Of a stretch of DNA of 64,000 bases, positions 1-10,790 are shown one piece after another. The notes below the pieces were generated by a model, which did not search any database, was not told where the DNA came from, and saw only the letters and a list, made by a program, of their open reading frames with translations. The stretch spans positions 310,001 through 374,000 of the forward strand of contig JAIUPT010000036.1 in NCBI GenBank assembly GCA_022315425.1, read 5' to 3'. How positions within the stretch are numbered: position 1 is the stretch's first letter; the number at the start of each line of letters is the position of its first letter. The position numbers and the translations under genes are program-made. This DNA is from Pseudevernia furfuracea. Lineage: Eukaryota > Ascomycota > Lecanoromycetes > Lecanorales > Parmeliaceae.

Positions 1-1478
1 GTGGTAGGAGAGATCAGCAGCTCGGCCAAGGCGAAGCATACTGGTGAGTTCCTTTGCAATTTCAGTGCGATTTATGGCCAAAAGTTCGAGGAGTTGCTGG
101 GATTCGAGGATCATGCCATGTTTGTCGTGAGCCTGCGCTTCCTCTAGGTCTTCAAGTCTTGCCAACACAAGCTCTCGCTTCTCGACCCCTATCTTCTGTC
201 AGTGCCTCCTCTTGGTGGGGAACGCTTGAGTATAGTCAGTGCTCCGCTGAATCTTACATTCTTTGTTTCGGAGGTTATCTTGCAATAGCAATTCCATGTT
301 CTTTTGCATCTTCTGGATCATTTCGGTGAGAGTCGCTTGGTTGACTTCCATACGCGTGATTCCAGTCCGCGAGACAGCTGAATCTTCTTTGATCTTCCTG
401 GTATCTGATTGAATCGCAGTTGTTCCTGCCTTGATGTCGGTTGCGAGGTGGACAGTCTCTTCTGCCTTAGATTCCGTTCTAGCGATCGCCTCCCTCTCTA
501 GCCTGTTAATGCAGCGCTGTACAGAGGCCGATTGTTTTTCGACATCGTTGACCTTTTCATCTAGAGACCTACCATATCGTGGGCCTTGGCAAAGGGCTTT
601 TATTTGTTTCCCTTCACGCCATGAGCAGCGCATCGGATGACGGTGTGATGCTGTACATGGACACTTACAGCCACCTGTCTCGACGAGCCACTCCATCATG
701 TCCATGATCGCGACGAGTATTGCAATGTATAGCTCCGTGACTTCATGTTGCAAGGACTGATCGCTCGGGCAGAATTCGCAGCACTTCTCCGCGTCGTAAA
801 TCTTGGACGGTATTCCCTCAAAGGTCTCCAGTATCAATTGTCTCCTGTTGCTCATCCGACTTGCAGCCTATGTTTCTGTTACAGACAGAAACCAGTTTCG
901 ACTAAAATCCTAACACTAACCCCAAAGATCAAGGAAAGGCCGGCAAAGAGAGTCTTGTATTGACCCTCGGGTATGAAATTGAGGAAGGGAGTTACTGAAG
1001 GAGCATTGTCTCCAGTCATCCTGCCAACTTTTCTGGACACACCCTTCCATCCTTTGGCCTTGCTCTCGTACTTCTGATGAGCATATTTATACTCCGCCAT
1101 GACATCGTCCCAACCGAGAGACTTGCTAATGTCGAGATCCTTAAGCTCTTTCTTGGCAGACTGTTGGCAGATCTCCAATGCTTTCAAAAAGCGGTCCGAA
1201 TGAGATTGGAAGACGTCGATCCTGCTCCTCGGGGCCAATTAGACAAACGGAAATTCTTTTCGAGAGCCATTGCAGCGATTGCGCCCATTATGCAACAAGG
1301 GTAGATACTGAACTCACTCCTGTTTCTTCTGGGGTGTGAGTTGCGCTCGCTGGTCGTCGTACCGAGAAAACGAGGAGAAAGCGGGGTGCATTTGACTGCC
1401 GTTCTCAGCGAGCCATGCTTTAGCCTCTGGTTGGCCGCTGTCCCGGGGAACAAAATATGCATCTCTGTAAGAAGCCAT
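1..1478 (-). CDS. STAND-like fungal protein, N-terminal part (runs off the left edge)
   Basis: This is the first 420 codons of a minus-strand gene that continues beyond base 1. Four exons fit by phase: 1318-1478 (start ATG at 1478), 921-1221, 258-867 and 1-188. The introns are 1222-1317 (GTGAGT), 868-920 (GTTAGT) and 189-257 (GTAAGA). The region after residue 55 (FQSHSDRFLKAL, then DNAPSVTPFLNFIP and YKTLFAGLSLIFGAA) and the following stretch ending in a hydrophobic LYIAILVAI segment resemble the helical N-terminal domain seen in fungal STAND/NACHT/ankyrin proteins (DUF7708 type). A Lys/Glu-rich coiled-coil follows from about residue 240 to the edge. The NTPase and any repeat domain would lie outside the window, so the STAND assignment is inference. 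The last acceptor (ATAG at 189-192) is the weakest splice call; it was chosen because it alone restores the open frame. Confidence 0.6.
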
Positions 1479-2360
1479 AGAGATTGGAAATTACTCGCAC
1501 TTGAAAACTTGGGTTCCTAATGGCACAAGCAGCACATCTGAGCACACACTTGAGAGATTCCTGGATCCCTTCTAGACGGGCGATGGCGAGAACAAGGCTC
1601 CAGCCTTATCAGGCAAACGAACCTTTTCGGGCTACCAGGGGTGCCATAAGATGAACATACATACTAGTCGTCCGTAGGATGTATGCACAAGAGAGTCTAG
1701 ACTTATCTCAGGCGAGCTGAGATGTTACCCCCACCAATAACGCTTATCAGACCCCGCTCGGGCTTCCCAGACTGCCAAGGCCCATCTCGATCCAGCAGGG
1801 GTAATAACCAATGAATTTGAGTAGTAGCCAGGGGATCAACAGTCCAAGACAACATAAATAGGTACGAGAGCACCGGATGTGTTCGGCTTTGACCTTTTCT
1901 GACCTGGGCCTGTCCGATAAGCTGCAGGAAGAAGGAATGCCCCGGTTTCATAAGGGATAAAAGAGTATATGCCCTGTGATTCGTTCAATGATCAATGATC
2001 ATCCAGGAAAATGCGGCGCGTTGTGTAGGCGGAGCCGAGTAATTTAGTAAGGGATAGAGTAGCATATGGCTCAATTTTTGTCTTCTGATTTCTTTCTTCT
2101 CATCGGACACCTTCGTCAGCTGAAGTCTGGTCCTCAATGCGGCTCAGGCATTGCGATTTTACGTCAACTTTGGTCCTGACCTAGAAGCATGTGTCGTAAC
2201 CAAACTATTTCAGTTGAAGCGTCGATAATCGCAAGAGGCTTCAGGTTGATGTTGTTTTGGATCACTTGTTAATTTCTACAAAAGCATCGGCCGCAACGCG
2301 GGGCGGAAAGGTCCGCCCTATTCCCTAGGAATTGAATTTAGCTGCCTGGACAGTCACGTG
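1479..2360. promoter_or_regulatory. Divergent intergenic region between the STAND-like and AAA ATPase genes
   Basis: These 882 bp separate two start codons facing away from each other (1478 minus, 2361 plus), so the region must hold both promoters. No convincing open frame lies here. A CACGTG E-box-like hexamer sits at 2355-2360, directly before the AAA gene's ATG. I see no clear TATA box. Confidence 0.45.
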
Positions 2361-5300
2361 ATGGCCTCTCAAAAACCCCCAGAGATAGCGCCGTCTCCCC
2401 AGGCAGAGCTACATCTTCCACAGATTCAGGAGTCTAATACCTCAGGTAAGGATATTTTAAAAGGCTCTTAGCATCCTGCTCAAAAAGTGCATAGACGAAA
2501 CATCTGCTCAAACTCCCAACAAGAACGCTGTGCCCGAGTCGAACCCCCAGAATGTCGATACGAAAATCGACCAGGTTGAACAAGGCGACGAATGGGAGTC
2601 GGTGGCAGATGATGGGGCAAAGGAGACACAAGGAGGGTTGAAAGATCGTAATGACTCTATCCAGAAGCTCAAAGTTCGTGTTTATGACCTTGAACGGCGT
2701 CTACAGCAAGCCGGTCTGCTGGAAAATATCAAAGATCAAAGAGGCTCAGAGACAACTTCGAAAGCAAAGACGGGTTTGAAGATGTCAAAATTGCCGTCTT
2801 CGCGCCATGGTATTGGGGATAAGAGAAAAACTCGCCTGATCAGAGAGTCACCGAGAGACATGAATGGCCAAGAAGAATCTGCTCATGTACTCGTGGACCG
2901 GATCGATTCCCTGGAAAGAAGACTAGAAGAATCGGGACACTTGAAAGACAAACCAGTCCCGGATAAACCCAGGCTGGCTGCTATACCGCAGTTGCACTAT
3001 GTGGAATGGTCGGATTTCAAGAATAAGATGGCGGAAGTGGAGCAAAGACATGCAATTGAAGTCCTAGTTAGCGGGGCAAAGTACTATTACCAGCGATCTG
3101 AAGAAGAAAGGAAAAACAAGCAGAGGTTCAAAGATCACAGCAATGACCGAGACCAGCCAATCACTGAAACTTCGAAGTCGCGACCAATGCCGGAACGAAT
3201 CCGCATCAATTCCAAGCCGGTTCTGTTGATGATGAAAGAGATTGATCCTACGGACCGCTTCGATTACCCAACCGTGATGCTTCGGCCATTCAAGCCTTTG
3301 ATCTATCACGAAGCTCGGATTCGTGAGGTCTTCCAGGAACTCAAAACGAAATGGGGGGATGCGGACATGGAAGCACCCACCAACCATGTAGTCAAGTCTG
3401 CTTTTACCAAAGATGCAGGCGACAGTCAAACACCGGCAGTGACGGATGAGGTTATCGGTTCAGTTCCTGTAGAAAGAGAAACCCGAAGCAAAAATGAGAC
3501 TACGTCAGATATAGTCACGGCATCCGATGAGACGGCGACCCGGCGAGATAAGATCTTCTCTCCACCCACTGCCAAAGTGTCCCCAACGTCGCTGCTGAGT
3601 GCTAATGAGCCTATTGAAAAAAGCGCCACAGTAGAGGCGGACAACCATTCATCCAAGGCAGTACCAGAGGTTGGTTCAAAAAGCACGCGCAGCGAGGAGA
3701 CGGAAGATCTGACCGATAGCGTTGAAGCTTTAAATGACCTTCGCTGCTTAATTGAGTTCATGGATTCGGAGCTCAGACCAGTTGTGGAATCTTTTCATGG
3801 CAATACCCGCCAGAAGGTTTTTTTCAGCGATATGTGGCATCTCTTCAAGCCAGGAGATCTTCTCTATAGTCCTTTGGGCAACCAGTCTACTTCCGACTTT
3901 GTCTATCTTGGGGGCAAACCGTACGCACAAAAGCCGAACGACAGGTTCCAAGAAGCGTGGCGTGTTGCCTGCACTGCCGGAGGAAGACCCCATCTCGAGG
4001 AAAGTGTCCAGAACTACACAAGCACGGGCCACAAAAACCCACTTAACGCCTTCTTGGTCTCGGCTTACTGGGTGGACTTCAGCGGCACACGATTTGGCTC
4101 TCGAAACTTTTTGTTTTTTATAATACCGTTCTCGGGCGAACGAGACATAACCTCCCTTCAGTGCTACCCATTGAGATATTCTCCCAAAGCTGATGAGCTG
4201 AAGTCAAGATGGAAAGCTAGAGGCGAAACCTTCCGCGAATATATGACCTTCAAGTATAGATATTACACAGGCAAGAGTCTAACCTGTGCACCAGACGGCA
4301 TCCATCGCCCCGAGGATGAGTATCCAAAGCACGCCGAGAACATAGATAGCCAAGTTGTTGTTGACTTCAACGAAGCATTTGCTGCATACCCGGGGTGGAG
4401 AACCTACACTAGCCACCACACGTTGGCTCATGAAGATTACGCCGGAGAATTTTCAGAGGACTATCCCACTTCTTACTGGAAAGACAGCGATTGGAAAGTT
4501 TTGGACTATGAGTCGGACGATGATATATACGACGATGCGCACATTGACACGAAGCTCATGGAAGAGTACGTAGAACATGACCCTCTCCTGAGAGACCATC
4601 CACAAACGAGCCCTACCGGGAGTCTCGAGCTTGGTGAAGATCATCTAGTCCTTCTTCCCAATAGAGTGTTCGCTTTCGTGATGAAGGACCGCAAGTGGTG
4701 TAAGTGGTTGTTGTCATTGAGGGCAAATACAGCCCACAGATGGCCGACTAGACGCTGACACTTTGCCTAGCATTACTGACTATCGATGGCCTGCGCCCAA
4801 TCAAGCGCTACGTTGGGGGTTTCAATGACCTACAGCTACCAATGGGACACAAGCGCACAATTAACTCTCTAGTAAACAATCATTTCATCAATAGGAACGC
4901 GGACTTGGACGACCTTGAAGCAAGCTACGATGCAGATCTTGTTCGTGGGAAGGGAAAAGGCCTGATCATTCTACTCCATGGTGCACCTGGTGTTGGGAAA
5001 ACTTCGACCGCCGAGACAGTTGCGGATGCCTTTGGCAAGATGCTGTTCCCTATCACCTGCGGAGACCTTGGTCTCACAGCGGCCGACGTTGAAAGAGAGC
5101 TTTCAGAGAAATTTCACCTGGCTGAGTTATGGGATTGCGTGCTACTGCTCGACGAGGCTGATGTTTTTCTCGCGCGGAGGATGAATAGCGACATCAAGCG
5201 GAACAGCCTGGTGTCCGTGTTTTTGCGCGTGCTCGAGCATTTCACTGGTGTCCTGTTTTTGACGACCAACAGAGTTGGGGCTTTTGATGAAGCTTTCAAG

Positions 5301-6392
5301 TCACGGATCCACATCAGTCTTTATTACCCGCCTCTAGATGCAGAACAAACCCGTAGTATCTGGAAAATGAACCTGGAACGCCTCAGTAAAAGGAAGCAAA
5401 GGAGGAATGAGTCCATTCTCTTCAATGAGAAGGAGATCTTCGCGTACGCGCAGAGCCACTACACTGAGACCTTCCCGCGCGGAGCCAATTGGAATGGGAG
5501 GCAGATACGCAATGCTTTCCAAACCGCCAGTGCCCTTGCAGAATTCGAGGCGCACGAGCGGAACAGGAAAGCAAAGGCAAGGTCTGCGGAGACGGGCGAG
5601 GTATTCGTACCAACCGACCCACAGCTGAAGGTCAGGCACTTCAAAGAGATCGCTTGGGCTTCATACGAGTTTGACAAGTACATCTCCGAGACGAAAGGGT
5701 TCACCGATGCCGAGATAGCTTATCGGGAGGGCCAAAGGATGGATGAGTACCCGGTGAACAGAAGAGTGGTGCGTGACAGGGAACAGCAGCCAACACAGCC
5801 AAGGGAAGCTCCGGCGGTCCTTTCGATTCCTATCCATGGACCTGGACCCAGAGTGAAAGGACGCGCGACTCCTGCGGGTCAGGCACCTGCAGGCGGAAAT
5901 CGGCAGGTGTATGTCCGAGCACCCGTTACTTTCACTCACGATGCTCTCGAGGGCCAAGATCCCGTGTACGACCAGCGACCTGCGCGTAGAGGATCGATGC
6001 GAGTCAACAACAACTACGAAGCTCCAACCGCTGCCACGATGATGCCTCGGAGCGAGCGGCCCAGCGCGGCCCGTTCGCGGCCAAAGGCTGCACACCAGCC
6101 AAGCTCTTTTGTGGCTCACGATCGAGAACGACAGCGACACGAAGCCTTCGATCCGGATGACCCTCCATACGAAGACGACGACGACGACGACGACGGAGAA
6201 AAGCTAGAATACGGACCCCCGTATGAGGCATCTCAGCCCACGAGCACTTATGTCCAGTTTGAAGACACCAATCACCGTCAACTATCTCCGCGTCGCCGTC
6301 AGGTTGGAGACCTCCCTCCGATGAGCCGGAGGCCTGCTGTCTTTGGTTACGGGGAAGGCCCCGAGGATGACGAAGACACTTTCGATAGTTGA
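2361..6392 (+). CDS. AAA ATPase with long N-terminal region (DUF7025-like), 1303 aa
   Basis: Three exons join in phase: 2361-2445, 2495-4699 and 4771-6392; the introns have GTAAGG and GTAAGT donors. Residues 80-140 hold two short coiled-coil segments (LERRLQQ, LERRLEE). A globular region from about residue 470 (VFFSDMWHLFKPGDLLYSP) to 760 (RVFAFVMKDRKW) matches the DUF7025-type domain that precedes AAA modules in many fungal proteins. The AAA core follows: Walker A GAPGVGKT at about 834-841, Walker B LLLDEAD at about 888-894, and an SRIH arginine motif after TTN. The C-terminal 250 residues are low-complexity and disordered, with an Asp run near the end. The family is common in filamentous fungi and mostly uncharacterised; an ATP-driven remodelling role is inferred from the core only. 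The start at 2361 was chosen because the first exon splices in frame and codes well. Confidence 0.85.
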
Positions 6393-7768
6393 GATGGCAG
6401 CGTTACTCGCCAACGCTCGTCCAGAGCGAGTTGCATGCTTTTTAACGCTATGGTTGAGTTTGATGAGATACGCTTTTGCCCATGCGATTTTGGTGAGATG
6501 CGCCTTTGATGGAATGCGCCTTTGATGGGATGCGATTTTGGTGATGCGATTTTGATGGTGCGATTTTGGTGGAGCGCCTTTGGTGATGCGATTTTGGTGG
6601 TGCGACTTTGGTGGGATGCGCCTTTGTTGGAGCGCCTTTGGTGATGCGCCTTTGAGGAATGCGTCTCTGATGAGATGCCTCTTTGATGATGTGACTTTGA
6701 CTGAGCGTCTTAGAGGCATGGTCACCGCTGCGTATTAGTGGATTGCAAAAGGAGGGTTGTGTCAATCAAACGGGTTCATGGGAAGATTTCTGCATCCGAA
6801 AAAGTTGTTTTGTGCCACGGCGACGTAGGTATCAGAAAGCTGGCTAAACATGATTTACTCGCGCCCAATGCCCATTCCATTTCGCTTTTTCTTTGTCGTG
6901 CAAACATCTCCAAGCTTCTGGCGGGGACCATCAGGTTTCTACCGGAGTCTCTCGAGCTTCGGACGCCTCCAAGTCTTTCTACCTTCGAACGCTACTTGAT
7001 AGACATTGTAAAGATTAGGCTGTTGAATTTATAGAAGATTTTGGCTGCTTCTTGTTGTGTAGAGTAAAAATCTAGTAGATGTCTCGATTTTTGAAAAAGG
7101 TCTCAACGGCCATAGAAATAGTAGCTGAGGTAACCTTTTCACGTAGAAACAAGAACGTATTTTCGCTGTATCTGCGATTTTATCTACGATACCTATATTA
7201 AAGTCTTTCTAAAATTTAGAGCCTCGTCATTCAGTATAATTGTAAATTTCATCGAATTCTTGAGCTATAACAAATGCTATTTGTGAGGTTATTCAAGAAA
7301 AATGAATTTTGGCGATAAGATGCAACAGGCGCTGAGGTTGTTGATGATCAAGAACATGTGACAGGGTCTTCCTTTGAGCATGGGATCCATGAGCACAAGC
7401 TCACCAATCGGCTTTTGCGATCCTTTTTCAATCAACGTGTTGAAGATCTGACTATTCCATCTATCTTTAGAACACAGGCGTGAGTCCCACCATACATAAA
7501 AGTTATTCTCTTTCTATCCGAAGAAACCGTATGCACAAAGGCTTGCGAGACCAGAAGTCAATGAAAGTGAACAAAGTAGCGCGAGTTGTTAAAAGACAAG
7601 AGAGCCTTAGTCCACAAAGGGTCCACGTAACACTTTGTCCAAACATCCATGTGCTAATCTTTCATAACACTTCTCGAAGCCTTAGAATACTACTTTTCCG
7701 TGACTCAACAACAACTTTTCACACTCACTCCACAATTCGATAAAAAGCAGACGGCTACCCAAATCACC
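6393..7768. other. Intergenic, AT-rich, minisatellite at its left end
   Basis: After the AAA gene's stop the first 300 bp are taken up by degenerate tandem repeats (separate entry). The rest is AT-rich with no frame that starts at ATG and codes convincingly. The last 100 bp (CT-rich, ending in AAATCACC before ATG 7769) looks like a fungal leader for the next gene. Confidence 0.4.
6475..6665. repeat. Degenerate minisatellite, 12-18 bp units
   Basis: The stretch is built almost entirely from variants of GATGCGATTTTGGTG and GATGCGCCTTTGGTG, joined head to tail with insertions of one to three bases. At least a dozen units can be read by eye. It begins about 80 bp after the AAA gene's stop, so it probably lies in that gene's 3' region. 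Confidence 0.75.
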
Positions 7769-8224
7769 ATGCCTAGAGTCCGTCAACTTTTAGGGATGAG
7801 AAACCGCGACGAAGCACAAGGTAGAAACGAAACAGATGCTGACTACCTTGCGCGAATGGTGCGGGAAAATGCCCAGCGACAGAACTTCTCCGCTCTTACC
7901 TTCCGCTTCTGCTATCAACTCGGTCTAGATCTCCCCACGGCTGAACTCGCTCGCATGATTGCAGGCTACGGCTACCCTGAAACCTCGCTCAATCGCTACA
8001 CCGAGCTAGAACTATCTGCAGCCGCCGTCTACATGGCCTCACCCCTTAGCGGCGCGCCCAAGACCCGTGCGGACGTTGCACGATTGACGAGGGTCGGTTC
8101 AGATACCATTCACACGGTTTTCACGGAATTGCATCTCGCACAAGAGCGACTCACCGCGGGACAATGGCATGAGATCTGGGGCAACCCACGTCATGCCCGG
8201 GTTGTCCAAATGCGGCGTACTTAG
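7769..8224 (+). CDS. Orphan TFIIB-type cyclin-fold protein, 151 aa
   Basis: This is a single-exon frame with a good start context (AAATCACCATGCC). From about residue 45 it reads like the second cyclin repeat of TFIIB: RFCYQLGLDLP, then about 25 residues on, AAAVYMASPLSGAPKTRADV, then ARLTRVGSDTIHTVFTELH. In TFIIB the matching segments are the RFC..L.LP helix, the AAA.IYMAS helix and the helix-turn-helix V...TIR..Y..LY used in BRE contact. The zinc ribbon, B-reader and first cyclin repeat are absent; complete TFIIB is more than 300 aa. The 45-residue N-terminus is polar and charged. It could be a promoter-binding or TFIIB-competing factor, or a relic of a duplicated TFIIB gene; the sequence does not decide. 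The homology call rests on pattern recognition, not a search. Confidence 0.6.
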   Translation: MPRVRQLLGMRNRDEAQGRNETDADYLARMVRENAQRQNFSALTFRFCYQLGLDLPTAELARMIAGYGYPETSLNRYTELELSAAAVYMASPLSGAPKTRADVARLTRVGSDTIHTVFTELHLAQERLTAGQWHEIWGNPRHARVVQMRRT

Positions 8225-10250
8225 TCGTTTCCACCGCTCAAGCCTCGAGGGCACCCAACCAAGCCTCTCAAAGAATGTGGCGGTATGCTAGGAACATGGT
8301 AGCGTGCGATGGAATTTGCATAAGAATTTGGCGACGGTAGGCGTGAGGGGATGGAGGTACATTAGAAATGCATTTCGACACTGGAAAGAACACGGGCTCC
8401 AATCTACGTGACCTCACCAATAGCTCTGCTGTTAGTAGCGCCATATCGATCCCTAGTCTAGCACCTCTCTATCTTACGGACAAGCCTTCATGTTCTTCAA
8501 CTACACAAAAGTGAAAATCTGCTTCAATTATGCATCTCATTCTCTGGTTGAATCGCTAATTCCCATCAACCGCTATAGTAGAGAAACCTCGCCAGTTTGT
8601 CAGAGGCACGGCCTGCTGCAAGTTTTTGAACCTGCTCGACAGGGGGTTAGTGGGCCTTGATACCGCATATCGCCTGGCGGTGTTTGATGCTATTCATGGA
8701 TTTGGTAGACGTGTCATTTGCAGGGGATGCGTCTCATTTGGGAGTAGCATCTTCCACCAGCGTTTGACTCCTCATTCGAATTGATCTCTTTTAGAGCAAT
8801 AGCATTCTTTCGTCCCGCCCGCCCACGCCTGTTACATGTATATAGCTCCATTTTTCACTCCGGGTCTGTGCTTCTACAAGCATGGAAGTTTTCCTAGCGC
8901 TAGGGTACGAAAACACGCCTGCTCAGGCTTCTGTTGGCTCAAGATTCTGGCGTTGGGACGGCCCAATCAACTATCTACGAGTTCGGTATAGCCTCATGAC
9001 TGCCGAATCAGTCCATTTGTCGAAGAGATTGAGGACACTAATCCAGCAGAAGAGTGCCATGCCGATCCGCGACATCTACCTAAACAGTTCGCAATCCGAT
9101 AAAGACAGACGTAGTCCAACCCCTGTTGGCATTCATTTTCCTTGTCACACCATTGTCGTGGCCAGCGAATGACATAACGCAAGCTTTCCAGCCAAGTTTT
9201 CGCTCGAGAAGAAACTTCTTCGAGCGGTGTTGTAGTGGCATCTCACCGCCCTTACCCAAATCGTCTTTCCACCACAATAGACTGGTACAGCCAGCTTTGA
9301 ATTTGATGATTCAAACAAAGCCGCTTACCCTCTCTTATTTCAGAGTCTCAACTCAATGATACGAAAGCGTTGCCTTCTCGGGAGACAGTATGTATCTGCC
9401 CTATTCGCGAAAACAACGACAAGCCTTGGTCCCTAACTTTGCACGTCGGTATCAAGCTATTCTTGTTGAGTCACTACTATTTTACAAAAAGTGTCACGCT
9501 ACATGTATTAGTCTAAGCTCTCATGACACGGTTTCTATTTGACTACGCTCATTTGGGAATTCTGAAGTATGTGCCGCACCTGATTCAAGGGCTATGTGGC
9601 TCATAATCCCCAAGCGGCTTTCACTGAGATATCTCGGCGTAGAGGCATGAGTCCGGAGTGAGAGAATACAAGCGTCTAAGTTTGACGTGAAATCTTAAAG
9701 GATTTTTGACAAACTCTGGGATTCTACATTTTACTTCTCTTGCCAATGAATCTAGGCCATCTATTTCCCGCACTCATCTTGTTTTGATGACATTGGCTTT
9801 GTTCATTGGATAGCAAATGGGTCCCCGATTCTGAAATTCTGCAGCATCCAAGATCCGCTCTTCATTCTCAATTTCAGACACCCTCCGTTAAATACATAAG
9901 GCTCGCAAGTCTCAAAACAGGCTACATTATCAATGAAATCTTCTGAATAGCTTTGAATCTCCATGTGCTTCGACCACGCTATAGCACAGCGCTAGCAGGT
10001 ACAGTCTTTGTTCTAAACTCTCTACACATGGAAACAATCATTGTTCAATAACAATGGAAACACAACACTTTTCTTTGAAAGTTTCCGAGACGTGGCTCCT
10101 AGTAGTATATAAGGCCGCCAGTGAGTTAATCCTAGGCCCTTCAAACCACTTGGCCATCTCACACCCTTGCATTCTCTCACAGCCTTCTCAGAAATCTTCC
10201 AGTACACTCGCCAAGATCCGAATCGAACAACCATCAGATCAGCCTTCAAG
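8225..10250. other. Gene-poor intergenic region
   Basis: Two kilobases without a gene I can support. A 96-codon frame at 8882-9172 starts with ATG about 40 bp after TATATAG, but it has no recognisable domain and is listed under rejected items. The right end carries the promoter and leader of the next gene, including a TATA box. Confidence 0.4.
10106..10113 (+). promoter_or_regulatory. TATA box of the Ser/Asn/His repeat gene
   Basis: TATATAAG lies 138 bp upstream of the ATG at 10251 and is followed by a pyrimidine-rich leader (CTCTCACAGCCTTCTCAG) of the kind seen at fungal transcription starts. Confidence 0.5.
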
Positions 10251-10790
10251 ATGCCAAACTGGCCAAGACTGCCAGAACAAGGGCCCGGTACTAAGCTTGT
10301 GCTGAAAGGCTTGAAGCTTGCGTTCCCCGATAGGGCAGAGTCGCACGAGCGGGATTCAGAAGAGGGTAACCGCCCATCACATGCTGACGACCGTGCGCCA
10401 GCAGAAAGGACCCAGCCGGGACCTTCAGTTCACTTGACTTCTCGTGGTCCGGGAAATCACAGTCAACCTAACCATAACTCGCGGGCTTCAGTTCACTCGA
10501 GATCTGATATCCGAGGAAACCACAGTCAATCTGGACACAACTCCCAAGCTTCAGTTCATCCGAACTCAGATAGTCGGAGTGGTCACAGTCAATTTGGACT
10601 TAGCACTCGAGCTACAGTTCGTTCAAACTCTGTCACTCGGAGAAATGACAGTTCATCTCATTTATACTCCGATAGTCGGAGTAATCACAGTCAATCTGGA
10701 CATAGCACTCGAGCTACAGTTCATTCAAACTCTAACACTCGGAGAAATAACAGTCAATCCGGACACAATTCTCGGGTTTCAAATCGCTAG
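10251..10790 (+). CDS. Ser/Asn/His-rich tandem-repeat protein, 179 aa
   Basis: The single-exon frame starts at ATG 10251 after a TATA-driven leader. The first 60 residues are non-repetitive and charged. From about residue 65 to the stop the protein is built from diverged 20-24 residue units around the theme NHSQSGHNSRASVHSNSDSR, roughly five copies. No signal peptide, membrane segment or known domain is visible. The composition (Ser, Asn, His, Arg, Gln) suggests intrinsic disorder. An overlapping frame over the repeats is also open, as expected from the shared repeat unit; I prefer this frame because it has the ATG, leader and TATA box. Function unknown. Confidence 0.55.
   Translation: MPNWPRLPEQGPGTKLVLKGLKLAFPDRAESHERDSEEGNRPSHADDRAPAERTQPGPSVHLTSRGPGNHSQPNHNSRASVHSRSDIRGNHSQSGHNSQASVHPNSDSRSGHSQFGLSTRATVRSNSVTRRNDSSSHLYSDSRSNHSQSGHSTRATVHSNSNTRRNNSQSGHNSRVSNR

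Noticed and set aside
8882..9172. 96-codon plus-strand frame starting with ATG about 40 bp after TATATAG
   Set aside because: No domain, signal peptide or paralogue is visible, and a frame of this length is expected by chance in a 2-kb non-coding stretch.
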